From: Macrocystis pyrifera
Lineage: Eukaryota; Sar; Phaeophyceae; Laminariales; Laminariaceae
NCBI GenBank assembly: GCA_031763025.1
Contig: JASSKH010000012.1
Location: forward strand, 2,728,001 to 2,792,000
Direction: 5' to 3'
DNA length: 64,000 nucleotides
Shown: one piece after another, positions 1 through 10,859 of the stretch
How positions within the stretch are numbered: the first letter of the stretch is position 1
Layout of the letters: every line of letters starts with the position of its first letter
The notes under the pieces: model-generated
Told to the model about the DNA's origin: nothing
The model's database searches: none
The model's input: the letters and a program-made list of their open reading frames with translations, nothing else
Made by a program: the position numbers and the translations under genes

Positions 1-14
1 AGGGGGGTGGGTAT

Positions 15-1780
15 CTATCTAACAAACCCCTGTGTTGCGCTTGGCCCTTTGTTTCTGATACCTGGTGGTATTGTTTTTTTTTGGCTGTGGGCCAAATCCT
101 GGTCCATTTGAGCCAAAAAGAGGTATCTATTAAAACCAAGTACAAAACGCGTGCCACGAGCGGTGTTCTTGTCCCTGAAAATCCATAAACTTTTTTGGTG
201 CCTGAACATTGGGGGTGTGGCCCTCTAAATCTGAATTGTTTAGTTTTCTTTTGGGTATATCAGGTACCACGCCGGGCTCCACTTTGACCTCTGCAGAGGG
301 TCGCCAGGCTTCGTTTGTTCCGCCACGCCGGGAGCGCCAAGAAGGGTGTTTATTCTGGCGCCCCCCGCCCATGTTGCAAGCTGTGAAGGTTCGCGACCAT
401 CGTCACGGAATCACCTGCTCGGCACGAAGTTATTTGCCGTACCAAACCTGAGACCACCTCGACGCGGGGTGGCGCAGAAGAACTACCGTTTGTGTGCCCA
501 CGGTAAGTATGACTCCTGTGACCATAGAAAACAACAAAGTACACATCATAACAAAACTGAAGCACATACATACACGTGTATCAACATACACACATCGTCG
601 TACACCCCAAAGAAGAGAAAGTGAAATCAGCGTATGTATGCCAGCATACATACGTACGTACGTAAGAGAACATAATTTAAACACAATAATTGCAACCGAG
701 GGACTGCAGACGCATACGCAGAGAAAAAAAACAAGGACGTATGATATGGCCTCTTTGATTGGTTCAAAATTCGTCAAAATCAGTTGAAAGCTATTGATAG
801 ACAGAATAAACAAAAGGGTTTTAGCCAAAATCAGGTCTACCTGGCTACTTTTCAGCCAAAATCAGTTACATGCTAAACACAAGTACAAAACACACCCCAG
901 GAGGCCTGCTCTTGGCCAGGCTTAGCAGGCCGACATCGTAACTGATTTTGGCTCGAAAGGCCAAGGTATACCTGACTTTTTCTACTCTGTCTACCACTGG
1001 TAGCTTTCAACTGATTTTGGCCAACTAACTGTGAACCAATCAGAGAGGCCATACGTACGTACACGATTTTTTCTCTCCGCATGCGTCTGCCCTCCCTCGG
1101 CTGAAATTCTTCTGTATTAACGTATAGACTCTGTACTCGTGCGTCGTACGTAAACTTAATACGTATTTATACATGCATACATGCGTACGCTGATTTCGCT
1201 TTTTCTGCTTTGGGGTGTGCGATGTGCTTCAGTTAGTTGCTTGTGTGCTGTGATCTCTGTTGTTTTTCATGTTCACAGCAGTCTACACAGCAGTACCATG
1301 GTCACACGGTATTTCGTCTGCACCACCCCGCGTCGAAGTGGTCTCAGGTTACGGCAAGATAATTTCGTGCCGAGCAGGCGTTTCCGCGAGGACGGTCTAG
1401 AAGCTTTGAGGCTGGGGGGGGGGGGGGGGGGGGGGGGGGGGCAAATACTCTCTTGGCGCTCCCGCCGTGGCGAACCAAACGAAGCATATTAATAGTTACT
1501 CTCTACCAAGTGGAGCCCGTGGTACCTACACCCTAAAAAAAATTTAAACAATTCAGATTTTGGAGGCCATGTGGCACGCTTAATGCTTTAGGCGTATTTT
1601 TTGACCGGCTTCTCGTGCACATAACACCGCTCGTGGCGCGCGTTTTGTACTTGGTTTTAGAATGTACCTGATTTTGGCTCAAACGGATCAGGTATACCTG
1701 ATTTTGGTATTTGCCCAAAACAAAATGAGTTGTGCCTATGCCTGGCCATTTCGAGTCAAAATCAGGTACGATGTCAGTCT
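15..1780. repeat. giant imperfect inverted repeat (foldback), arms about 860 bp
   Basis: The left arm (about 15-880) is the diverged reverse complement of the right arm (about 910-1780), centred near 897. Paired blocks are 123-165 with 1620-1675, 219-245 with 1542-1568, 293-335 with 1455-1490, 590-650 with 1165-1215, and 744-815 with 985-1052. Pairing runs almost to the window edge, so the left end may lie outside. A 28-base G run (1414-1441) interrupts the right arm. It could be a foldback transposon or two head-to-head copies of one element. ORFs inside are on both strands and look like shadows. Confidence 0.8.
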
Positions 1781-1789
1781 GGCCAATAG

Positions 1790-2555
1790 CAGGGGTCCCG
1801 GCGCGTGACTTGTACTTGTTTTTATTTATAGTGTGTAACCGACTTTGGCCCAAAAGTGGACAGGTATACCAGATTTTGGCTAAAACGCTTTGGTCTTGGT
1901 CACCGGGGGTGGTTTCTCGTTGGTGTCTAGCAGAAGGGTGCTGGGATACTCCAGTACATCAAACACCAAACACGGCGGCAGATCGAGGTTTGATGGTTTG
2001 TGAGCACTGCATCTTCGGTCAATTTCTATCTTCCGAGTTATCTACTTGGTCCCCTCTCCGCGACTCGCGTCGAAGTGAGCCAACATATCACGATGGTGGA
2101 TTTAAACCCGAATATCAACCTTGGTAGCACGCGGGGGGTAACTTCTATTATTTAATAGACCACGGAGGCGACCGGCTTGCATACGAAACCACTCGGCCGT
2201 ACTGGCAGACTACATCCGGCTGAGGCAAGCAGCGAACATAGCAGCTACGTAAAACATCCGAGCAGCATCCAAGCAACCGTGTGTAAGTGACCTGAGCAGA
2301 GACAGGAGCGATCGGCATAGCATAAGTCGACCCCTAGGTTCATAGACTTCATTAGCACTGGACATTTATTGATGAGGCACAGGCCTGTTGACCCAGGCTG
2401 GATTTATAATTATCGGGAAAAGTGCACCTAACGGCGTCCGAATTTCCTACCTGGTACACAATTTCCCTCTGAATCTCAGCCTGTGTCTCCCTTAGTGCCC
2501 GTTTTCTTACCATTCAGGTGCCGCGGACTGTCCGCTGCCGCACTGACTCCTGCCC
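1790..2555. other. no gene recognised
   Basis: The first 100 bases still hold a GGTATACC-centred motif related to the flanking inverted repeat. The rest shows no convincing ORF or repeat. A pyrimidine-rich tract ending CCCCCACAG at about 2560 may be a splice acceptor for the ORF that follows. Confidence 0.5.
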
Positions 2556-2573
2556 CCACAGAGATCATCGACT

Positions 2574-2885
2574 ATGGACGTGAATGACGTCATCATCCGT
2601 TCGGACGACGAGATCATCGACCTTACATCTGACGCCGAGGATTGCGCGCCACCGGGAACGACTTCGGGGCTTCCCCCGAGAGGCTGCAGAAACAGCTCTC
2701 GCCGGGACGCAATCCGCGACGACGACGAGGTACGATCACGAGCATGTGGAAAGGGAGAGGATTCGTGCACAGGCAATATCGAGGCGAGCAATCGCTTTGT
2801 AGTCATTGCGGGTGCCACTATACCTCGACACGCTTTTGTGCTTGGGGATTGCCGTGCAAATGCCCATACCCCCCGTCCAAGTTGA
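2574..2885 (+). CDS. hypothetical acidic small protein with SUMO-interaction-like motif
   Basis: ATG at 2574 opens 103 codons. It lies 13 bases after a good splice-acceptor-like sequence (CCCCCACAG), so the start may sit in a second exon. Residues 5-22 read DVIIRSDDEIIDLTSDAE. The core IIDLTSD followed by acidic residues matches the SUMO-interacting motif pattern of established proteins (hydrophobic core, Asp-Leu-Thr, acidic tail). A possible splice donor (GAG then GTACGA) lies at about 2728, and downstream of it another frame encodes a Cys-rich stretch (CSHCGC, CKC), so the true protein may continue by splicing. No family was recognised. A minus-strand ORF over the same bases looks like a shadow. 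Confidence 0.4.
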   Translation: MDVNDVIIRSDDEIIDLTSDAEDCAPPGTTSGLPPRGCRNSSRRDAIRDDDEVRSRACGKGEDSCTGNIEASNRFVVIAGATIPRHAFVLGDCRANAHTPRPS

Positions 2886-3263
2886 ATGTATTTCACTTCA
2901 GATGCGGCGATTTTTCACACATACGAGGTACCACTGCTGCTGTACATACCGTATAACACGCAAGATCACACACCCCCCCCCGTCGGACAACATTACAGGA
3001 CAAAATGAGCGACAACGGGGAGGGTGCAACTAACTGCGATGCGTCTTTGGAAATATCTCGACGAGCTCTTTCGAAAGTAACTCTCTTCGCCTCATTGTTT
3101 TTTCCCTTCTCGTTTCCGAGAAAATCGACTTGGTTGGAAACTCTTGCAAACCGGTAATCTCGTACCGGACGCACAAACCAACTAAATTTCAAGCCAATAT
3201 GTGCCAATATGTTTGGGACACCTATGCCCCGTTCGAAAATAAGAAACCCAGCCTAACCCGTTT
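2886..3263. other. no gene recognised
   Basis: Contains a C8 run and short overlapping ORFs without family features. Nothing supported. Confidence 0.4.
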
Positions 3264-3338
3264 AGTACCGCAGTCCCGTTTTGGGGACAAATCACTTGGA
3301 ATTAGACTGGTTTGTCCCCAAATCGGGACTGCGGTACT
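3264..3338. repeat. hairpin element, 28-bp arms
   Basis: Arms 3264-3291 and 3311-3338 are reverse complements with one mismatch and a 19-base loop. The arm holds ACCGCAGTCCCG. A degenerate relative occurs near 48,363-48,440. It is probably a small palindromic MITE remnant. Confidence 0.75.
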
Positions 3339-3412
3339 TAAGCCAGCCTTCCTGTCCCTCGTTGGGTGCCCTGTACTACACTACTGCTCTATGCCAAGTT
3401 GCAACATGATCG

Positions 3413-3446
3413 GGACACCAACAACGTGGTCCAAAATTGGTGTCCC
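3413..3446. repeat. short hairpin, 11-bp perfect arms
   Basis: CGGGACACCAA and TTGGTGTCCCG face each other around a short loop, 75 bp downstream of the larger hairpin with similar GGGAC content. It may be part of the same decayed element. Confidence 0.55.
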
Positions 3447-3549
3447 GAACATTTCTCGACTGTATGCGTCCCTGCTGCTCGTACTCCAACTGCGAAACTT
3501 TTTGGTTTTGGTTTTGTGGTTGGGCATCGTACGTGTTGTTGTTGTTTTC

Positions 3550-3860
3550 TTCACATTAAACCGTTCTTTCTACCCGTCGACATCTAGCACAACCAGTGTC
3601 CGTACCGATTCTTCAACCCTAGAGAGATACAAGTTCTGTGGTCACAAAGCTACGCCACAGAGATACTACGTTGCCACGTATGCAATGCAATGCCATGTCA
3701 TCATACTGCATACGACAGGCACGACATACACATTCCATGACTGAGAAACGAAACGAAACAAAGAAAAAAAACAAAACAAAGAAAACAACTCGAAAGAGAA
3801 AAAGAAACAAGAAAAAAATAAGTATCATACCGCCGTGGTATAAATACAGGTATGACGGTT
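3550..3860 (+). mobile_element. fragment of foldback repeat family (third copy)
   Basis: The stretch with CTACCCGTCGACA and CTGTGGTCACAAAGC is related to 12,700-12,890 and to the reverse complement of 20,590-20,710. An A-rich AAAGAAAAAAAACAAAAC tract follows, as it does in the 12.9-13.0 kb copy. No coding function is visible. Confidence 0.55.
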
Positions 3861-3869
3861 GGCTCCAAG

Positions 3870-4450
3870 GGCGATTCGTTCTTGTGCGCCCCTCGTCAAC
3901 ACGCAGTGGCGTGCTCCCGTGACAACTTCTTGTTCGTTTGGAGATCCTTGTCAGATACTACAGCATGTATCAGCCTGAGGGTAATTATAAGGGACGTTAA
4001 AATGGTAACTAAATGTCCAAATGTACCCTGTATTTCTGGTCAGACTGGTTTTACTGCTGTAGCATGGGCCCGCCAACAAGAAACACACCTCGTCTGAGCA
4101 GGCCTCTGAATCTTGCGTTGAAACCATCGTTGGAAAACCTTGAGCTTCGACTTTATATTAAAAGTTTAGTTTAGCGCTCGCCGCTGCTGAGCACATCTTC
4201 TTACTCCAATTTTCTGGGCGTCTCCTTAAGAAATGAGCCTAATGTTCTTCTCAGGGTGTTTCTTATTCGTTGACCTATACGAACTGCTTGTAACATTCGT
4301 GGTGAGTCAATTGCCTCGTTCAGTTCCTTCAAAAGATCAAAGCTTTTGACATGAAGTCTTTTTTTACTTCTGGGAGCCAAATGACTATTAATATTTTAAT
4401 ATGTGTGTTGTCTTCACATTGAATCGTCCAGCCTACTACGGGGAGGGAAA
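3870..4450. other. no gene recognised
   Basis: Unique-looking sequence with only short ORFs. No motif or repeat recognised. Confidence 0.4.
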
Positions 4451-4459
4451 GGGCTTGGA

Positions 4460-4960
4460 GAGACCCTGGACAATAGACGATGGCCCCTGCAATAGCAATA
4501 TAACTTGGCGCAATGGACGGGTCTATTGTCGTCGGCAAAGGCTGTCGATTGGCACGTTCCTCGATTCATTGTCGTTGGTAATGCATATCGATAGGTTACG
4601 TCCCCAACATATTGTTCAGGCAGGAGTGTGCTGAAGTACCCGGGTTGAAAGCTATTGTCACCCGACAATGGCTATCGACGGACAGCTTGCAGAATCTACT
4701 GCGGTCCACAGTGGCTATCGATGAACACATTTCTTGATCTATTGTGGCCGGCAATGGCTATCGATAGATGCATTGCTTAATCTATTGTGACCGGCAATGT
4801 CTATCGAGAGATATGTTTCTGAATCTATTGTGACCAGCAATGGCTATCGATGGATGCATTTCTAATCTATTGTGGCCGGCAATTGCTAACGATGGACACC
4901 TTTGAGAATCGATTGTGGTGGACAATATCTATCGATGGACACCATCACCAGCCTATTTCC
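4460..4960. repeat. hairpin minisatellite, cluster A
   Basis: Degenerate tandem units of roughly 55-60 bp contain AATCTATTGTGGCCGGCAAT followed by GGCTATCGATAG. The two halves of each unit are partly self-complementary, so each unit can fold back. Confidence 0.7.
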
Positions 4961-5289
4961 ACACTTACAATGCCCTCTGATTTACTAAGCAACGTAATAT
5001 TTTGTTCAGGATCATTGTCATGTTTTCATCTTGTGATCACTACCAGTGTGGAATGAGTGCACAGTGTATCGCGATGAGCAGCAATGTCGGTGCATGGCAT
5101 AGCGTGAAGGAGGGTTGCAACGTTGTGTGTCTTAACAAGGCAGTGGGTATCATGGGGGTTAAGTGTGTTGCATTGTCGGCTGTGTTGTTGTGGTTGGTAC
5201 TCTGTGATATTAGTAGTGATTCCTAATCGGCTACGCTCTGTACGGATAAGATAGATGAGGTATGATGTGCATATACCCTGGACAATAGA

Positions 5290-5890
5290 AAGGAAATAAA
5301 ACATTGCCGCCACAGTAGCCCCGAAAAAGCGTGTGTCACTGGATAGTGATAACGACAATAGACTGGCAACACTGGCTAACGATAGACATTGTGAACCACA
5401 ATAGACTGGCAACACTCTCTATCGATAGACACTGCTAACGACACAGACTAGCAACGCTGTCTATCGATAGATATTGTCAGGAAACCATATATTTTCGGCA
5501 ATGGAGACAATATGCCTTTGCCCTAACAATGGAGTTACAAGGTTGTCCATAGATGGCCATTGTCCTGAACAGTAGATGTTGGGGAAGCAATCGTGATAGA
5601 CATTGTTCGAACAATAGACGAAAACGTTCGCCCATCGATGGCTATTGCCGCCAACGGCTATTGCCGCCAACAATATAAACGCAATTGTCTCCATCAAGAG
5701 CCATCGTCACCCACAACAGACTGTCGGGCGTGTTTTCGCAATAGACTATTGCCTAAATCTATTGTATACCGTGGAATGATGCATGTCGATGGCCATTCTT
5801 GACGACCGCCGAAGCTTCTATTGCCGCCAACAATAGGTACGCGATTGTGTCCAACAACAGCCATCGCCACCCGCAATTGATTGTTGGCCG
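5290..5890. repeat. hairpin minisatellite, cluster B
   Basis: The same family as cluster A in a more decayed form: CAATAGACTGGCAACACT and CTATCGATAGACA are repeated, then TATTGCCGCCAACAAT units follow up to 5890. The short ORFs here are repeat shadows. Confidence 0.65.
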
Positions 5891-5899
5891 GGCTCCGGA

Positions 5900-6440
5900 A
5901 AATATGAATCTGACTTACTTCATTTCAGTACGAGGCAAAAACCTCGAGTTAAGAAACGGAAAGCTGATAACTTTCTCGTCAAGGTGGTTTTATTTTTAGC
6001 ATCCAGATTATTTTTGAAAGTGTAGTTAATACAAGGCTTTCCTTCGGAGTGGGTATTCCGTCGTTTCGTGTACATATGACTGCAATTAATTGGCGACATA
6101 GCCCAAAGCCAACCAAACTAAATGTATTTGTGTAAGAAACGGTGAAGGATGTAATAATCGCGTTTATTTATGAATATAATGTGAAACGTAAGACCGGGTG
6201 ACGCAAGAGTAAGAATGACATTCGTCTAATAATAAGAATAACATCTTTCACCAGTGGGGGGAGAGAGTGGAGTAGTGGTGCTTGGCATGTGGATGATATA
6301 CAATATACAGGCTGTTGTTTAAAGGAAGGTTTGGGACAGGAGAGAAAGCAGCAGTGCCGGCAACGACAACGGTTATGGAAATGTTGTATAGTTGCTGGGC
6401 GGCCGCGATTTCGATGTAGCCAGCATGGGAGTTTGGATGA
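5900..6440. other. mostly unassigned; possible 3' part of the minus-strand gene
   Basis: On the minus strand a frame in 6250-6540 encodes a coherent-looking stretch (QIHILGLPPRYYSILEDYL) that could be a terminal exon of the gene upstream. I cannot place its boundaries. Confidence 0.3.
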
Positions 6441-8003
6441 GACATTATATGTAAATAGTCTTCCAGGATGCTGTAGTAACGAGGCGGGAGGCCCAGAATG
6501 TGGATCTGTTCGCTGTTGAACCCGTTGGATATGTGTAGGAAGAAATAATCGTGATTTTGGGAAATGTGGGAAACAATTTGTTTCCTTTCGTTCGTCCTGG
6601 ATGGCGACAATCTGCTTGGCGTACTGCTTCGGCATGCCGCGAAGCCTTGGAGCAGGCGAAATGGAAGGGAGTCTTTTTGCGCTTGATGATGATGTCTCCG
6701 TCTTTGATGGTGGAGTCCGTCAGGCGGCAGTTGTAGCACTTGCCACGGACCTGGTCGAAGTAAACATATAGGGTGCGCGGGGCGGGAGTGGCGTGCAGGG
6801 AATGGCGGGGGAGGGGGAAGGGGGGGGGGGGGGGGAGCAGAGTTCATTATTTGTACTACTCTACAGCGGCACAACAGCAGCACGTAATCGCTTGCTATAC
6901 AACGGCAGCAGCAGCAGCAGCAGCAAGTACGTAATTTCATTGACGATACAGAAATATGTAGACACACAAGTGTAGTACAGTACACACACAAATCACGTCC
7001 AGCATGATGTACGGCAACAACGCAGCAGCACCACAAAAAAAATCATTGACGATACAGAAATATGTACACACGCACAAGTTTAAGTGTAATATACACACAA
7101 ATCATGTCCAGCATGATGTACGGCAACAACGCAGCAGCGCCACAAAACGACCAGGAAACACAATTATCCGAGTACATACAAACATTCAGTGAATATCGCG
7201 GCAGCACCAAAAGCAGAGCAGCAGCAGCAGAAGCAGCAGCAGCAGAAGCAGCAGCAGAAGCAGCAACGGATGACCACAGCGTTGGCAGCAGCAGCATAGC
7301 AACGATATGAAAAGAAGGGAGAAAAAAAGTATGTACCCCGAGGCCGTCCGAAAAGTATTTTTGGTACCTCACTATAGACCCACCTCCGCATGCTGTACGG
7401 CAACAACGCAGCAGCAGCATATTAGCAACAATACGAAATACGAGAAAAAGTAGTACGTACGCAAAATGCAGGAGCAAAACGACCAAAATATTTTTTTTAC
7501 GTATCAAAAAAACCATTTGGGTACAAAAATGGCCAATAAAAACAATAATCCGCGTTGGCAGCAGCAGCATAGCAACGATATGAAAATAAGGAAGAAAAAA
7601 AAAATGTACCCTGGTATGCCGCAATCACAAAACCTACGGAATTTCATTGACGATACCGAAATAAGTACACACACAAGTGCAGCATGATGTACGGCAACAA
7701 ACGCAGCAGCACCACAGAGGCAGCATAGCAACGATATATATGAAAATAACAAAGCCAAAAACGAGAAATTGCAGTACGTACGCAAAATGCAGGAGCAAAA
7801 CGACAAAAAATATTTTTTTCACGTACCAAAAGGAACCATTTGAGTACAAAAACGACCAAGAAAAACAGTAATCCGAGTACATACGAACATTCAGTGGATA
7901 TTGCGGCAGCATTAGCAGCAGCAGCAGCAGAAGCGGCCACAGCATTAGCAGCAGCAGAAGCTGCAACGAATCGCCGCAGCGTTGGCAGCGTTGGCAGCAG
8001 CGT

Positions 8004-8047
<44 letters not shown>

Positions 8048-9064
8048 CAACGATATGAAAATAAGGAAGAAAAAAAGCATGTACCCTGGTATGCCGCCAT
8101 CGCAAAACCTACGGAATTGACGATCCGAAAATATGTACGCTTCCAGCATGATGCACGGCAACAACGCAGCAGCACTGCATACAGCAGCAGCAATTGCACA
8201 GGAGCAGCAGGTGCACAGCACGGCAACAACGCAGTAGCACTACAGCAGCAGCGAGTGCACAGGAGAAGCAGGTGCACAGCAGCAGCAGCACTCATGGCGT
8301 GGCGCTGACAGCAGCAGCAGCAGCAGCGGCAGCCGAAAACGAGCAAAAAATGAGTACGTGGGGTCACCAAAACATGTACACACAGAAATCGTGTGCATGC
8401 ACCGAAAATGCACCACAGTAGCAGCAGCACTCACGTCATTCGGTGCAGCGGTGACGGCGACAGCTGAATCCTCTGTTCCTTCGTTTACGTCCCTCAAACA
8501 GTTGTGCATGTGCGCGTTCGCGTGCACTGTGTGTAAGAGGAGCCGACGCAACGCACGAAGGGGAAAGAACGAGCATGGATGAGTAAAAAAAAAAAAAACG
8601 CGTTGACGTAGGATTGTATGCAAAAAGGCAATTGAAAACCCCAAAAAAACGTACTGGCAACATACAGCATGCACAATAGACGTACGACACTCACCACTGT
8701 CAGCAGTCTCGAGGGAGTACGAGACAGTCCCTTCCTTGATCGGGCGAGCACAGAACTCGCAGTCGGTTGCCCTGTCAGGATGATCCCGCCACCACGCACG
8801 TGAGATCCTTGCAGGTGGCGAAGGTCACGTTTTTGCCACCAGGCGCGGAGTTCTTGACCAAGTGCTGGTCCGTGCACTGGTCGCAAACAACAGCCGGCAC
8901 CAGGTCGGTCTTTGTCGTTGCCGCTCTCTTGCCAGAGGGCGAGGACCACGCGCCTCTCGACGAGGGGGAGGTGAGCTTAGGGGGCGTGGAGAAGGGAGAG
9001 GCGGGGGTTGCAGCACCAGCAGGTTCGCCACCGACAGCAGCAGCTTGGCCGCCGACAGCTGCAC
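6440..9064 (-). CDS. cysteine-rich zinc-binding gene, PARP-finger-like (multi-exon, boundaries partly unknown)
   Basis: Three minus-strand exons are readable. Exon A (9064 down to about 8775, after acceptor GATAG) encodes an Ala/Pro/Ser-rich leader ending in SGKRAATTKTDLVPA, then VVCDQC and, 26 residues later, TCKDLTC. Exon B (8771-8695, acceptor TGACAG, donor GTGAGT) encodes DCEFCARPIKEG. Exon C (from 6750, acceptor CGACCAG) encodes GKCYNCRLTDSTIKDGD, then FHFACS. The pattern Cys-x2-Cys, Ile-x2-Gly, His-x2-Cys resembles PARP-type zinc fingers, which bind damaged DNA in known proteins. Function here is inferred from that resemblance only. The A/B join and the B/C phase do not fit cleanly, so an exon is missing from my model or the gene is damaged. 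After exon C the likely frame changes near AAGGCTTCGCGG. CAG-rich repeats fill the large interior. Confidence 0.45.
6832..8440. repeat. CAG-rich microsatellite and about 100-bp minisatellite tract
   Basis: Runs of AGC/CAG (longest about 8015-8043) alternate with copies of a longer unit containing CAGCATGATGTACGGCAACA, seen near 7001, 7107, 7390, 7680, 8144 and 8216, often beside GACGATACAGAAATATGTA. A G run sits at 6819-6836. Long minus-strand ORFs rich in Leu, Cys and Ala here are artefacts of the repeat. The tract lies between exons B and C of the minus-strand gene, so it is probably intronic. Confidence 0.8.
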
Positions 9065-9785
9065 CTATCTATGCCGTTCGTCGAAGGCGAGACGCCTCTT
9101 TTAGGCGCCGTGCGAAGAGCTGTCTATTGGTTGGCAGTTTGCGGAAGAAGAAAGAAGAAAAGGTTGTTTGGCTGTTTGGCGAAGAAGAAAGAAGAAAGGT
9201 TGTTTGGCTGTTCGGCTGTTTCAAAGAAGAAGGGCTGTTTGCGAAGAGCTGTCTATCAGTCGGTCTGTCTGCGAAGAGCTAGCAAGTGACAACGACCTCA
9301 AAAATCGTAATTATAGTTGTATCTATAAGACAATGTAAGGGTAAGAAAACGAATTTATTTCCGAACAAAAAAATCATTTAAAGTAAAGGTGACCCGCATC
9401 CGAAAAAATAACTCTTACTTGCTTGGTTTCAGTATGGGACAACCAAACTCGAGATGAGAAACGGAAAGCTTAGAATTTTCAGCGGAAGGTAGTTTGAGTT
9501 TATGTTTTATTCAAAAGTGGAGTTGATAGACTGTAGGACAAAGTAAGGGTATTAAATCGAATCAATTTCCGAAACTACTAGCGCACACAAGTTGATGGCA
9601 GTTACCAATATCTTGGTGCGCGAGTTTACTATCAATAATCAATAGCGACGTCTCTATAATGTCTTCTTCAAACGAGTGTGAGAGCGTATGGTCTCCACAA
9701 CATGATGACGTCGGTTCACATTACCACACATATACATTCACACAGAACAGGACATACCTAGTATATCGTAGGATGAGTGCAAAAT
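9065..9785. other. no gene recognised; short GAAGAA/GTTTGGCTG duplication
   Basis: 9140-9230 holds two imperfect copies of an AAGAAGAAAGAAGAAA block followed by GGTTGTTTGGCTGTT. The rest is A/T-rich and unassigned. Confidence 0.5.
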
Positions 9786-9789
9786 GTCC

Positions 9790-10285
9790 TCGAGATGGCT
9801 ATCGATGGATAGCTTGTACAATCTATTGTGGCCGGCAATGGCCATCAATAGACATCTCGTACAATCTATTGTGGCCGGCAATGGCCATCGATAGACATAT
9901 CGCACAATCTATTGTGGTCGGCAATGGTCGTCGATAGACCTCTCGCACAACCTATTGTGGCCGGCGATGGCCATCGATAGACCTCTCGCACAATCTGTTG
10001 TGGTCACCAATGGCTATCGATAGACATCTCGCACAATCTATCGTGGCCGGCAATGGTCATCGGTCGACATCTCGCACATTCTATTGTGGCCTCTGCAATG
10101 GCCATCGATGGACGAAGTTCACCATCTATTGTGTTAGACAATGTCTATCGATTGACAATATCACCAGTTTCTTGTCGCGACAATATCTATCGATAGATAC
10201 CTTCCACAATCTATTGTCGCAGATAATATACATCGATATATTCCCTCCCTCGTCTATTGTCGAAGCAATAGACTATTGTTGTGTC
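9790..10285. repeat. hairpin minisatellite, cluster C, 43-bp unit
   Basis: About ten tandem units, the clearest with a 43-bp period (for example CAATCTATT at 9819 and 9862). Each contains CTATTGTGGCC, a short spacer, and GGCCATCGATAG, which are imperfect reverse complements. It belongs to the family of clusters A and B. Confidence 0.8.
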
Positions 10286-10289
10286 CATT

Positions 10290-10745
10290 GTCCAGAGTGT
10301 GGCTGGCCAGGCCTACCCACCTTCATCGGTTCACCCAGCGTCCGCCCTGATTCCTTATCCTATCAGTAGAGATATACTAAGGTTAGGGTTAGCCAGGTAA
10401 ATATGTAAACAATAGTATTGTAGAAGTGAACGACGTACGTATATATACCGTCCGTACACCTTACAGCAGTCATGGTGTGTTCGCCGATTCACCTTATTAA
10501 TTGTAGTATGTTTTCGATACGTGAAATCTGACACATAACACTCCGAATTCGTAACGGAACTCTAATCTATTACAAGGTATTGGGTATTTTTCTGTTGTTG
10601 GCACGACGGGGAGCCGGAAGCTGGACCAAGCAAACACCCCCGATTCCCCGCGCGAAACCAGCCTTATAACGTTGTTGTTCATTACGAGGACTGTTTCCAT
10701 CTATATGCCATATTGCAAAGTGTTCGGTACACCGGGTAATTTTAA
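10290..10745. other. no gene recognised
   Basis: No ORF or repeat that I can support. Confidence 0.4.
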
Positions 10746-10749
10746 TTAT

Positions 10750-10854
10750 TACGGAGGACCATAGTAAACAGGACCTATGTGGTACACACAGAAAGCTATA
10801 TATTTACCTATTTTTAATAACAATATTTGGTCCTATTTACTATGGTCCCCCGTA
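10750..10854. mobile_element. MITE copy 1 (105 bp)
   Basis: Starts TACGGAGGACCATAGTAAAC and ends with the near-exact reverse complement. The interior is AT-rich. The terminal TA suggests a TA target site, as in Tc1/mariner-type MITEs. It shares ends with 13,254-13,336 and 16,225-16,333. Confidence 0.85.
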
Positions 10855-10859
10855 ATAGC

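Noticed and set aside
6248..8430. Long minus-strand ORFs rich in Leu, Cys and Ala
   Set aside because: They translate CAG/CTG repeats and are open in several frames at once. Only the segment below 6,750 has non-repeat protein character.
4460..10285. CRISPR-like arrays
   Set aside because: Units are adjacent and degenerate, without unique spacers of constant length, and the genome is eukaryotic.
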